A DNA stretch of 64,000 nt from Alkalicoccobacillus murimartini (GTDB lineage: Bacteria; Bacillota; Bacilli; Bacillales; Bacillaceae_D): contig NZ_JAUSUA010000001.1 in the NCBI RefSeq assembly GCF_030813245.1, forward strand, positions 1,116,001 to 1,180,000. Direction: 5' to 3'. How positions within the stretch are numbered: the stretch's first letter is position 1; each line of letters begins with the position of its first letter. Of this stretch, positions 1 to 10,124 are shown piece after piece. A program made the position numbers and the translations under genes. The notes beneath the pieces were generated by a model. The model was not told where the DNA came from. It saw only the letters and a program-made list of their open reading frames with translations, and made no database searches.

Positions 1-332
1 AGTAACGTGGTTGTAACCATATCGTCTGCCAACCCATTAGCAAGCTTACCAATCACATTTGCCGTAGCTGGAGCAACAATACAGAGGTCTGCCCAATCCG
101 CAATGTCGATATGCGCAATCTTTTCCGGATTTGGTTCCGTGAATGTATCCACATAGACAGGATTTCTTGATAAAGCCTGAAATGTAAGTGGCTGCATAAA
201 TTCCTGCGCAGACTTTGTCATCATCACCTTAACCTCTGCTCCTGCCTGTACCAATTTACTCGTTAGATCACAGGCTTTGTAGGAGGCAATGCCACCTGTT
301 ACGCCAAGTAAGATTTTTTTACCTTTTAGCAT
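1..332 (-). CDS. coaBC: Phosphopantothenoylcysteine decarboxylase/phosphopantothenate-cysteine ligase, N-terminal part (partial)
   Basis: This is the first 110 codons of a bifunctional coenzyme A enzyme; the rest lies beyond the window edge. The visible part is the flavoprotein (CoaC) domain. It starts MLKGKKILLGVTGGIASYKA, the FMN-binding opening of the HFCD family, and has HIDIADWADL near residue 75 followed by APATAN and KLANGLADD, which are typical CoaC active-site and FMN-contact segments. The ATG at 332 has a GAGGAG ribosome site just upstream. In Bacillus this gene follows gmk and rpoZ, as here. A hairpin between rpoZ and this gene may reduce read-through into it. The ligase (CoaB) half cannot be seen. 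Confidence 0.93.
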   Translation of the reverse strand, partial: MLKGKKILLGVTGGIASYKACDLTSKLVQAGAEVKVMMTKSAQEFMQPLTFQALSRNPVYVDTFTEPNPEKIAHIDIADWADLCIVAPATANVIGKLANGLADDMVTTTL

Positions 333-377
333 ACTCCTCGCCTCTTTCATAAAAAAATTAATCTCTATCCATCATAT

Positions 378-412
378 AAGAAAACAACCTATTTCCGCAA
401 AAATAGGTTGTT
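378..412 (-). terminator. Hairpin between rpoZ and coaBC, possible weak intrinsic terminator
   Basis: A perfect 12-bp stem (383-394 with 401-412, six-base loop) lies directly after rpoZ. On the minus strand it is followed by TTTTCTTAT, a short T-rich run. It could separate the remA-gmk-rpoZ unit from coaBC or act as partial attenuation, because coaBC starts only about 50 bases further on. Confidence 0.55.
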
Positions 413-419
413 AGGTGTT

Positions 420-641
420 CTATTCAACAGTATCTTCAGGCTGTAGTCGTTCGAATGTCAAATGGTCCTCAACGATTTCTTCAAGAGCCATTCCTACGGC
501 TTTGAACGATTTTGGCTTTTTAACCAATGGACCTCGACGAGCATCTTCGCGAATTTCTCTAGCACGTCTTGATGATACCGTTACTAATGTATACTTTGAA
601 TCTAATTTCTCCATAAGAGAATCAATTGAAGGATATAACAT
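420..641 (-). CDS. rpoZ: DNA-directed RNA polymerase omega subunit
   Basis: This encodes 73 residues matching the small omega subunit, which helps assemble and stabilise core RNA polymerase by holding the beta-prime subunit. It begins [20 protein letters not shown] and contains SSRRAREI, the conserved helix that contacts beta-prime. [15 protein letters not shown] then matches Firmicute omega. Its length is typical for Bacillus (under 80 residues). It sits 3 bases after gmk, so the two genes are almost certainly co-transcribed, the order found in B. subtilis (remA-gmk-rpoZ-coaBC). The acidic C-terminus ([10 protein letters not shown]) is variable in the family. Confidence 0.95.
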   Translation of the reverse strand: MLYPSIDSLMEKLDSKYTLVTVSSRRAREIREDARRGPLVKKPKSFKAVGMALEEIVEDHLTFERLQPEDTVE

Positions 642-644
642 AAA

Positions 645-1259
645 CTATTCAACCTCCACAAGTTGTTTGTATTTTTCAATCAGACGTACTCTTTTGCAAT
701 GCTCTGCCGTTACAATCGATTTGATCCTGTTCACGGCAAACTCAACTGCATCGTTTTCTACTACGTAATCGTACATTTTCATTAAATCAATTTCTTCTTT
801 AGCGACCGTCATTCGCTCATCAATCACTTCAGCCGTCTCTGTCCCACGTCCAACAATACGGTTACGTAATTCAGCAAGACTAGGTGGCATTAAGAAGATA
901 AAGACACCTTCTGGAAACCGTTCACGAACTTTCATTGCTCCTTGAACTTCAATCTCCAAAATAATATCTTGTCCTTGATCCAGTGTTTCGCGAACATAAT
1001 CTACAGGGGTTCCGTAGAAGTTCCCAACGTACTCTGCCCACTCTAACAACTTGTTATCGGCAATCATCGTTTGGAACTGCTCGTGGCTCTTGAAGAAGTA
1101 ATTCACTCCATCTATTTCACCAGCTCTTGGCTTCCGAGTTGTAGCCGAGACTGAATATTGGATGTCCGTTTCCTCGCTACGCAAGGCTGCACAAACCGTT
1201 CCTTTTCCTACTCCCGCTGGGCCAGACAACACGATAAGCAGGCCTTTTTCTTTTTTCAT
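645..1259 (-). CDS. gmk: Guanylate kinase
   Basis: Guanylate kinase phosphorylates GMP to GDP with ATP and is essential for GTP and dGTP supply. The P-loop [12 protein letters not shown] is at residues 9-20, and the GMP-binding segment [19 protein letters not shown] follows near 35-53. The chosen ATG at 1259 gives 204 residues, the usual Bacillus length, and has GGAGGT nine bases upstream. An in-frame upstream extension to 1358 would overlap remA and is rejected. The gene lies between remA and rpoZ and reads as part of one operon. In Firmicutes this enzyme is also a target of (p)ppGpp; nothing in this sequence argues for or against that. Confidence 0.97.
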   Translation of the reverse strand: MKKEKGLLIVLSGPAGVGKGTVCAALRSEETDIQYSVSATTRKPRAGEIDGVNYFFKSHEQFQTMIADNKLLEWAEYVGNFYGTPVDYVRETLDQGQDIILEIEVQGAMKVRERFPEGVFIFLMPPSLAELRNRIVGRGTETAEVIDERMTVAKEEIDLMKMYDYVVENDAVEFAVNRIKSIVTAEHCKRVRLIEKYKQLVEVE

Positions 1260-1290
1260 GTTAACCGTACCTCCATCTTTAACTCTTTTC

Positions 1291-1554
1291 TTACGAGTCG
1301 TCGGAATTGTCTTCTTTGACAGTGAGTCGCTGAGCCACTGTCTCTGGTTGAACAGCACTTAAGATCACATGGTCGCTATCTGCCACGATCACAGCTCTTG
1401 TTCTGCGTCCATAAGTAGCATCAATCAACATGTTCCGATCACGCGCATCTTGAATGATACGTTTAATAGGTGCTGATTCAGGGCTAACGATGGAGATAAT
1501 CCGGTTCGCCGAAACAATGTTGCCAAAACCTATATTAATCAAGCGTATACTCAT
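1291..1554 (-). CDS. remA: Extracellular matrix/biofilm regulator RemA (DUF370)
   Basis: The 87-residue protein matches RemA, a small DNA-binding protein that activates matrix (eps, tapA) and osmoprotection genes in B. subtilis. Family-typical segments are [19 protein letters not shown] at the N-terminus, [11 protein letters not shown] near residue 25 and [11 protein letters not shown] near residue 47. GGGGGA precedes the ATG. In B. subtilis yloC (YicC family) lies between the Ca-ATPase gene and remA. Here it is missing, and remA is the first gene of the unit with its own promoter-like sequence upstream. Family assignment is firm; the regulon in this organism is unknown. Confidence 0.95.
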   Translation of the reverse strand: MSIRLINIGFGNIVSANRIISIVSPESAPIKRIIQDARDRNMLIDATYGRRTRAVIVADSDHVILSAVQPETVAQRLTVKEDNSDDS

Positions 1555-1609
1555 ATTGGCATCCCCCTGTCTAATTGAGCCATCTCTCTTCGCTTGCTCT
1601 TATCTAGTT

Positions 1610-1618
1610 ATTATACCA
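1610..1618 (-). promoter_or_regulatory. Extended -10 promoter candidate for remA-gmk-rpoZ
   Basis: Read on the minus strand this is TGGTATAAT, a consensus extended -10 (TGnTATAAT) about 55 bases before the remA start. The matching -35 position (GTATAA) is poor, which is tolerated with an extended -10. The region is AT-rich and holds other TATAAT-like words, so the exact start point is uncertain. Confidence 0.5.
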
Positions 1619-1770
1619 AATAATTCCTACTATTATACGAATCACATACTATACATACGATAACGTGTTATTTGTAATGGTTTATGTAAGGAGATCGCAT
1701 CCCTTCTATTCTAACGGACTTTGGCATGAACAACAAGTAGTCATCTCATTTTCCCTTCTCTTTTAAAATG

Positions 1771-1804
1771 AAAAACTCCATGCCATAGAGTACTAGCATG
1801 GAGT
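1771..1804 (-). terminator. Intrinsic terminator of the P-type ATPase gene
   Basis: The stem ACTCCATGC/GCATGGAGT (1796-1804 with 1775-1783) is followed on the minus strand by TTTTTC. It lies 8 bases after the ATPase stop codon. Confidence 0.8.
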
Positions 1805-1812
1805 AACATGAT

Positions 1813-4518
1813 TTATTTTTTTCTTTTTACTAATTGAAAGCCACCTAACACGACAGTAGGTATCGCAGCTAAGCTAAGAACGAGTAGCCACTCCCTGAAG
1901 GATACAGGTACGGTATGGAACACCGGCTGTAGGGCCGGAATATATAAAACAGCTAGCATTAATAATGTAGAAATGATCACAGCAGCAACTAGATACAAAT
2001 TCTCGAATGGATTCCGGTGATAAACCGAGTATTCACTTCGACAATCAAAAACATGTATGAGCTGTGCCATAACTAACGTTAAAAAGGCGATCGTTTGGGC
2101 TCTTACTAAATCACCATCATGTTCTTGATACACAAGCCAAAACGCAGCTAACGTCACTGCTCCAATCATAAAACCACGACTGATAATTTTCCACGTCAAT
2201 CCCCGAGCAAATACACCTTCATTTGGACTACGTGGTTTACGCTTCATAACGTCGCCTTCAGCTTGATCCATGCCGAGAGCCATTGCCGGTAAACCATCCG
2301 TTACTAGGTTTACCCAAAGAATTTGAATTGCTGCAAGAGGTAAAGGTAAGCCTAAAATCATCGCAAAAAGCATAACTAGGATTTCACCGACATTAGAAGC
2401 CAACATATAGCGGATGAATTTGCGAATATTTTCATAGATATTTCGACCTTCTTTTATCGCTTCTTTAATTGTAGCAAAATTATCATCACTTAAAATAAGA
2501 GAAGATGCTTCCTTAGCCACATCTGTTCCTGTCATACCCATGGCAATACCAATGTTCGAGGCTTTAATCGCCGGTGCATCATTTACTCCATCACCTGTCA
2601 TCGCCACGATATGGCCATTTGCCTGCAAGGCCTGTACGATACGCAGCTTATGTTTCGGAGACACTCTAGCGAATACATACATCTGGTCAATACCTTCAGC
2701 TAATTCTTCATCTGAAAGCTTTGAAAGCATTTGACCATCTACTACTTTTCCTCCTGAAGGCAAAATATCTAATTGTGTGGCAATAGCCTCAGCTGTAATT
2801 TTGTGGTCTCCTGTAATCATAATTGTTCGAATACCGGCTTCACGGCACTCCGCAATCGAGTCTTTCACTTCTGGTCTAGGTGGATCAATCATCGCTTGGA
2901 TACCAATTAACGTAAGATCTTTCTCCGCTTCTTCTGCCGATTGTATCGATTCAGAATGAGCAAGAACTCGAAAGGCAATCGCGATTGTTCGTAATGCCTG
3001 ACCGGCCATTGAAGCAACTGCTTCATCAAGCTCGGCTTTTCCTTTTGCGCTCATGCGTTCACTTCGATTTTGTCTAAGCATCAAGCTTGTTCTTGATGCA
3101 ATAACATCTGGAGCCCCTTTTGTAATGAGAATTCGTTGTCCTGATCGATCTTTGACAACCACACTCATCATTTTTCTCGTTGAATCAAAAGGAAATTCTT
3201 GCACAACTTGATATTGTTTCGAGAGTCCCTCTTTACTATATCCAGCCTTAAGTGCAGCTACAACGAGTGCCCCTTCAGTCGGGTCTCCATCTAAAACAAA
3301 TCTCGATTTTGAACGACCAAATCGTTTATCATCCTTGCGCTCAGTAATGACCGCGTGACTACAAAGTAAACCGAAGCTTAACAGTTGAGCTAAATCTCGA
3401 TTTTGATCAGGCTTAACAACTTGACCGTTTCCTTCAAATTGTCCATTGGGCTCATACCCTGTACCCGAAACGTCCCAATACCTACCACCACTCCAAAGCT
3501 TAGTGACGGTCATTTTGTTTTGAGTTAATGTACCTGTTTTGTCAGAACATACAACGGATGCACAGCCAAGCGTTTCAACCGCTGGTAATTTACGTACAAT
3601 CCCCTTACGTTTGATCATGCGTTGTACGCCTAGTGCCAATGCCACTGTCACAATCGCAGGAAGTCCCTCAGGTATAGCTGCTACAGCTAATGAAACCCCA
3701 CTTAAAAACATCGTGTTTAATTCATGACCTTGAAGCAATCCAATGACTACAACCAAAGCCGTTAACAGCAAAGCCACTGCAATGAGCATTTTCCCTAATT
3801 GCTCCAACTTCATTTGAAGTGGTGTCACTAAAGTCTCCGTTGTCTGAAGCAAGTGCGCAATTTTACCCATTTCAGTATTCATACCCGTACCAATGACAAC
3901 ACCTTGGCCATTTCCTTGTGTAATCATCGTACCCATAAAGAGCATGTTTTCTTGGTCACCAATTTCTAGTTCTTCCGCTTCTAATCGCTGAGATTTTTTA
4001 TGAACGGGCACTGATTCTCCAGTGAGAGATGCCTCGTCCACACGAAGCTCATTGGTTACGATCAGTCTAATATCAGCACCAATTCTGTCGCCACTCTCAA
4101 GCCTTACCAAATCGCCTGGCACAACTTCAGCTGACGGAATTTTCACCCATTCTCCATCACGTTTTACCATCATTTGCGGAGCAGAAAGCTCTTTAAGCGC
4201 ATCTAATGATTTCTCCGCTTTTCGCTCTTGCACGTAACCAAGTACTCCATTTAATAGCACAATAAACATAATTGTGATCGCATCAATTACTTCACCAATT
4301 AACCCAGATATTAAGGTAGCAGCTAATAAAACAAGGACCATAAAATCTTTAAACTGACCAATAAAAACGAGGAAAGCAGGAGTCTTTTTCCCTTCCTCCA
4401 ACTTATTAGGTCCAAATTGATTCAATCTTTTTTTAGCTTCCTTGTGACTTAACCCCACTTCCGGATCTGATCCGGACTTTCGTACAACTTCCTCTACCTC
4501 ATCACGATACCAACTCAT
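1813..4518 (-). CDS. Calcium-transporting P-type ATPase (YloB-like, type IIA)
   Basis: This 901-residue membrane pump probably exports Ca2+ using ATP. It has the full P-type ATPase set: an N-terminal cation-ATPase domain ([11 protein letters not shown]...), the actuator TGES near residue 168, the M4 motif PEGLPAIV, the phosphorylation motif DKTGTLT with its Asp near residue 326, and TGDGVNDAP near residue 640. The C-terminal membrane domain ends in a KRKK tail. Position and sequence match B. subtilis YloB, a spore-associated calcium ATPase of the SERCA type. It is divergent from rqcH and followed by its own terminator, so it looks monocistronic. Calcium as substrate is inferred from the subfamily; Mn2+ transport is also known for relatives. 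Confidence 0.92.
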   Translation of the reverse strand: MSWYRDEVEEVVRKSGSDPEVGLSHKEAKKRLNQFGPNKLEEGKKTPAFLVFIGQFKDFMVLVLLAATLISGLIGEVIDAITIMFIVLLNGVLGYVQERKAEKSLDALKELSAPQMMVKRDGEWVKIPSAEVVPGDLVRLESGDRIGADIRLIVTNELRVDEASLTGESVPVHKKSQRLEAEELEIGDQENMLFMGTMITQGNGQGVVIGTGMNTEMGKIAHLLQTTETLVTPLQMKLEQLGKMLIAVALLLTALVVVIGLLQGHELNTMFLSGVSLAVAAIPEGLPAIVTVALALGVQRMIKRKGIVRKLPAVETLGCASVVCSDKTGTLTQNKMTVTKLWSGGRYWDVSGTGYEPNGQFEGNGQVVKPDQNRDLAQLLSFGLLCSHAVITERKDDKRFGRSKSRFVLDGDPTEGALVVAALKAGYSKEGLSKQYQVVQEFPFDSTRKMMSVVVKDRSGQRILITKGAPDVIASRTSLMLRQNRSERMSAKGKAELDEAVASMAGQALRTIAIAFRVLAHSESIQSAEEAEKDLTLIGIQAMIDPPRPEVKDSIAECREAGIRTIMITGDHKITAEAIATQLDILPSGGKVVDGQMLSKLSDEELAEGIDQMYVFARVSPKHKLRIVQALQANGHIVAMTGDGVNDAPAIKASNIGIAMGMTGTDVAKEASSLILSDDNFATIKEAIKEGRNIYENIRKFIRYMLASNVGEILVMLFAMILGLPLPLAAIQILWVNLVTDGLPAMALGMDQAEGDVMKRKPRSPNEGVFARGLTWKIISRGFMIGAVTLAAFWLVYQEHDGDLVRAQTIAFLTLVMAQLIHVFDCRSEYSVYHRNPFENLYLVAAVIISTLLMLAVLYIPALQPVFHTVPVSFREWLLVLSLAAIPTVVLGGFQLVKRKK

Positions 4519-4583
4519 CTAGACACCCCACCTACAGCCTCAGCTTAATTTGGCCAAGCCAGTCTCTTATACAAGCCATCTTA

Positions 4584-4612
4584 TTCAGTCACTAGCCAAA
4601 ACATGCTATACT
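4584..4612 (+). promoter_or_regulatory. Promoter candidate for rqcH
   Basis: An extended -10, TGCTATACT, has its hexamer at 4607-4612. Seventeen bases upstream is a weak -35 (TTCAGT, 4584-4589). The inferred start point is about 30 bases before the ribosome site of rqcH. Confidence 0.5.
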
Positions 4613-4645
4613 CGTGGAAGTGAGTTTTTTTAAGAGGTGATGAGA

Positions 4646-6361
4646 GTGTCCTTTGATGGAGTTATGACACGCGCAGTTATTCATGAATGTGCAGAGCAAT
4701 TGGCCAATGGCCGTATATCTAAGATTTATCAACCGTATAAGACAGAGCTTATTTTTACGATTCGGGCGAATGGACAGAATCATTCCTTGCTTCTTTCTGC
4801 AAACGCAAATTTTGCAAGAGCCCATCTAACAGCTGAAAAATATGATAACCCTTCTGTGCCTCCAATGTTTTGTATGCTTCTTCGTAAACATTTAGAGGGT
4901 GGGATTATTCGTTCCATTAAACAAGATCAATTGGATCGCATCATCCATCTAGATATCACAAACAAGGATGAGCTTGGTGATGAAAAAGAACGTCGTTTAA
5001 TCATTGAAATTATGGGCCGCCATAGCAATATTATGCTCATTGATCCGGAAACACAGGTCATCATTGATAGTATTAAACATGTTCGATTGGATCAGAGTAG
5101 CTACCGAACAGTAGGTCCGGGACAAGTATACAAAAGACCTCCCGAACAGCTAAAAATGGATTTAACTGCAGCAACCGAAGATGATGTGCTAAAACGTATA
5201 GATTTTAATGCTGGCAAACTAGCCGGACAACTTGTTGATCAATTTGCCGGGTTATCTCCATTACTATCTAATGAAATAGTTTTCCAGGCTGGCATGGCTA
5301 ATCGAGAAACGTTACCTAAAGCCTTTATGAGTGTGCTTGCACCTATCCTACGTCACGACTATCAACCTGAAATGGTGATTACGGATAAAAAAGAGTATTT
5401 CTCTAGTATTCCACTTACCCACGTAGAGGGAAAACGGTTGAGCTTCCCAAGTATCAGTGCATTACTGGACCGCTATTTCTACGGAAAGGCTGAACGAGAC
5501 CGCGTTAGGCAACAAGCGTTTGATTTAGAGCGTTTTCTTCGAAATGAATGGCAAAAAAATAAGCGTAAGCTAAAAAAATTGCGCAAAACTCTAACGGATG
5601 CTGATCAAGCAGCCGTTTATCAAAAGTCCGGAGAATTGCTAACGGCTAATCTTTATCAGATTAAAAAAGGTGATTCAAGCGTTGATGTGATTGACTATTA
5701 TGCTGAGGATGGCCAGACCATGACGATTGAGCTTGATCCGCGTAAAAGTCCTTCAGACAACGCACAGGCCTACTTTAAACGTTATAACAAAGCGAAAAAA
5801 TCAATTTTAGCTGTACAACAACAGCTAACGTTAACTGAAAAAGAAATGGACTATCTTGATGGATTATTGCAACAAATGGATAGTGCATCTCCGAGGGATT
5901 TACAAGAAATTCGTGAGGAATTAATGGAGGAAGGCTACATTAAGAGAAAACAATCCAAGAAACCTCATAAGAAGAAAAAAGAGGTTAAACCTCAACTTGA
6001 ACGTTATGTATCAACAACTGGACTTGAATTTTTAGTAGGTAAAAACAACACGCAAAATGAGTACTTAACAAACCGTATGGCACGCCAAGACGAAATCTGG
6101 TTTCATACAAAGGATATCCCTGGTTCTCATGTGGTGATTCGCTCCACTGAACCAGATGAACAAACGATTAAAGAGGCAGCAACGGTTGCCGCATTTTTTA
6201 GCAAAGCCCGACTATCTTCCTCTGTACCTGTTGACTACACACGTATTCGACATGTCAAAAAACCTAATGGGGCAAAACCAGGTTATGTCACATATGACAG
6301 CCAAACAACGGTGTTTGTCACACCAGACGAAGATCAAGTGATGAGCCTGCGAGCAAAGTAA
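4646..6361 (+). CDS. rqcH: Ribosome quality control protein RqcH (NFACT family, formerly YloA/FbpA)
   Basis: RqcH binds stalled 50S subunits carrying peptidyl-tRNA and recruits tRNA-Ala to add C-terminal alanine tails that mark the nascent chain for degradation. The 571-residue protein has the NFACT-N domain (FDGVMTRAVIHE...), the motif GRHSNIMLID near residue 128, a basic coiled-coil centre (about residues 285-320, then KKPHKKKKE near 450), and the NFACT-R domain with DEIWFHTKDIPGSHVVIRS near 483-501. I chose the GTG at 4646 because AGAGGTGATG lies 4-5 bases upstream and the product then begins MSFDG, as in B. subtilis. The GTG at 4637 and ATG at 4640 would sit within that ribosome site. A strong terminator follows. 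Confidence 0.95.
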   Translation: MSFDGVMTRAVIHECAEQLANGRISKIYQPYKTELIFTIRANGQNHSLLLSANANFARAHLTAEKYDNPSVPPMFCMLLRKHLEGGIIRSIKQDQLDRIIHLDITNKDELGDEKERRLIIEIMGRHSNIMLIDPETQVIIDSIKHVRLDQSSYRTVGPGQVYKRPPEQLKMDLTAATEDDVLKRIDFNAGKLAGQLVDQFAGLSPLLSNEIVFQAGMANRETLPKAFMSVLAPILRHDYQPEMVITDKKEYFSSIPLTHVEGKRLSFPSISALLDRYFYGKAERDRVRQQAFDLERFLRNEWQKNKRKLKKLRKTLTDADQAAVYQKSGELLTANLYQIKKGDSSVDVIDYYAEDGQTMTIELDPRKSPSDNAQAYFKRYNKAKKSILAVQQQLTLTEKEMDYLDGLLQQMDSASPRDLQEIREELMEEGYIKRKQSKKPHKKKKEVKPQLERYVSTTGLEFLVGKNNTQNEYLTNRMARQDEIWFHTKDIPGSHVVIRSTEPDEQTIKEAATVAAFFSKARLSSSVPVDYTRIRHVKKPNGAKPGYVTYDSQTTVFVTPDEDQVMSLRAK

Positions 6362-6400
6362 TTCAGAGGCTTAGCACTTAATATGATGTAAACAAAAAAC

Positions 6401-6433
6401 AACGGACGATCCCATGTAGGATCGTCCGTTTTA
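6401..6433 (+). terminator. Intrinsic terminator of rqcH
   Basis: The 12-bp perfect stem AACGGACGATCC/GGATCGTCCGTT with a six-base loop is followed by TTTTA on the plus strand. It lies 40 bases after the rqcH stop. Confidence 0.85.
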
Positions 6434-6520
6434 CGTTCGTAAAAATGTATTTTCATTCGAACCTACCAATAAACAAGCGGATGAAAATGGAGGACCGACA
6501 CCTGTGGGATAAAAAGGAGG

Positions 6521-6684
6521 CCACTGAAAAAGTCAGTTAGCAATAAGCTCATGGGCACCGCTCCAGGAGAAACCTTCGCTTTCCACGGGAACGGCCTCAG
6601 CCCTTGAAGTGGAAGGGCACCCCTTCAATGTCTTCAGACTCGTTCTGTCCCGTAGGAGTCTTCGGTTTCTCCTTCCGCTACTGT
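6521..6684. repeat. Dispersed structured intergenic repeat, copy A (core)
   Basis: This 164-base core, from CCACTGAAAAAGTCA to CCGCTACTGT, recurs at 60550-60712 with high identity. A shorter, more diverged relative is at 37940-38072. The outer arms AGGAGAAACC (6565-6574) and GGTTTCTCCT (6664-6673) pair perfectly. Inside them ACGGGA pairs with TCCCGT and AACG with CGTT around a small apical hairpin (TTGAAG/CTTCAA). The diverged copy changes both sides of several stems, so the fold appears to be under selection. It lies between the convergent genes rqcH and pyrE. No function is known to me and it contains no credible ORF. Strand is undetermined. Confidence 0.85.
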
Positions 6685-6870
6685 CCGATCAAACAATGAC
6701 GAACCGATTGTTCCTTCTTAGAAATAGTCGTCGTTTTGGTCTGCCTAGATCTTTTTATCCCTGACTTTTCTTCCGTTTTATATTTATAAGAGAACTCCTC
6801 ACTAAATATTGATTCCTTTTCAGTTGCCTCGATAAAAAAGCATATTGAAATGAACGGTCTTTACTGGAAT

Positions 6871-6924
6871 TCAATGTCTTCCCGCGGATGCGTGCCCCAT
6901 TTTCGTGAGCGATAGCGAAGAACC
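6871..6924. repeat. Downstream tail of repeat copy A
   Basis: This block (TCAATGTCTTCCC... to AGAACC, including CCCCATTTTCG and GAGCGATAGC) has a clear counterpart at 60773-60828, also downstream of a repeat core. The stretch between core and tail (6685-6870) is AT-rich, has no counterpart at the same length in copy C, and holds nothing else I recognise. Confidence 0.7.
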
Positions 6925-6952
6925 TTATATGGTTAACTTCTGAATCCTATAT

Positions 6953-6993
6953 AAAAGAGGCGAACAATGATGTGTCATTGTTCGCCTCTTTTT
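6953..6993. terminator. Bidirectional terminator between the pyr operon and rqcH
   Basis: An 18-bp perfect stem (6953-6970 with 6975-6992) and a TGTG loop are flanked by T-runs on both strands. On the minus strand it ends the pyr operon 80 bases after pyrE. Its sequence is related to the hairpin at 60851-60896 that follows repeat copy C, so it may be part of the repeat family. Confidence 0.88.
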
Positions 6994-7071
6994 GCGATTA
7001 AAAGAAATCTTTTCCAGCATCGTTATTTGTTCTATGTCTAACATATATGACTATTTCGCCATTAAATCTGT

Positions 7072-7706
7072 TTACTCAGTCATCCACTCTTCAGATTGAG
7101 GGTTTTTTCTCCATTGTGATAACATCGTTTGCTCTCGTTCGCTTATTAGTTCTGTATCCTTTGCTACTTGGATAAGCGTTGTGTAGTCGGTTAACACTTG
7201 TGCTTCTATGTTATATTCGTTCAAATTGTCTAGAGCTTTTTGTAGTTCATATGTAAAAATAGCTGCTACACCAAGAACCACTCCATCATCCTCTCGAATC
7301 GCGTCTACTGCAGATAACGAGCTACCTCCTGTTGAAATCAGGTCTTCAATGACTACTACTTTTTGTCCTGCTTCTAATTTACCTTCAATTCGTTTTTGCT
7401 TACCATGGCCTTTGGCGCTTCCGCGAACATAAATCATAGGCAGATCAAGAAGATCACTAACCCATGCTGCGTGAGGAATACCAGCTGTAGCCGTCCCTGC
7501 AATCACATCCACATCTGGGTAATGAGTCTTAATTAAGTCCGCAAGTCCCTTTGCAATCTCTTGGCGCACAGCTGGAAACGATAACGTAAGGCGGTTATCA
7601 CAATAAATAGGAGATTTCATACCGGAGCTCCATGTAAACGGCTCGCTTGGTTTTAAACTAACCGCTCCAATAGATAGTAATTTCTCAGCAACCGTTGTTT
7701 TTGTTG

Positions 7707-7710
<4 letters not shown>
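7072..7710 (-). CDS. pyrE: Orotate phosphoribosyltransferase
   Basis: PyrE joins orotate to PRPP to give OMP, the fifth step of pyrimidine synthesis. The PRPP-binding motif [15 protein letters not shown] is near residues 119-133. The N-terminal [12 protein letters not shown] segment binds orotate. The ATG at 7710 gives 212 residues and follows GGGAGAGA. Its ATG overlaps the pyrF stop as ATGA, indicating translational coupling. It is the last gene of the pyr operon and is followed by the terminator at 6953-6993. In B. subtilis a sulfate-assimilation cluster separates pyrE from yloA; here only the repeat-bearing intergenic region remains. Confidence 0.97.
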
Positions 7711-10110
<2,400 letters not shown>

Positions 10111-10124
10111 ACCAACGACCTCCC

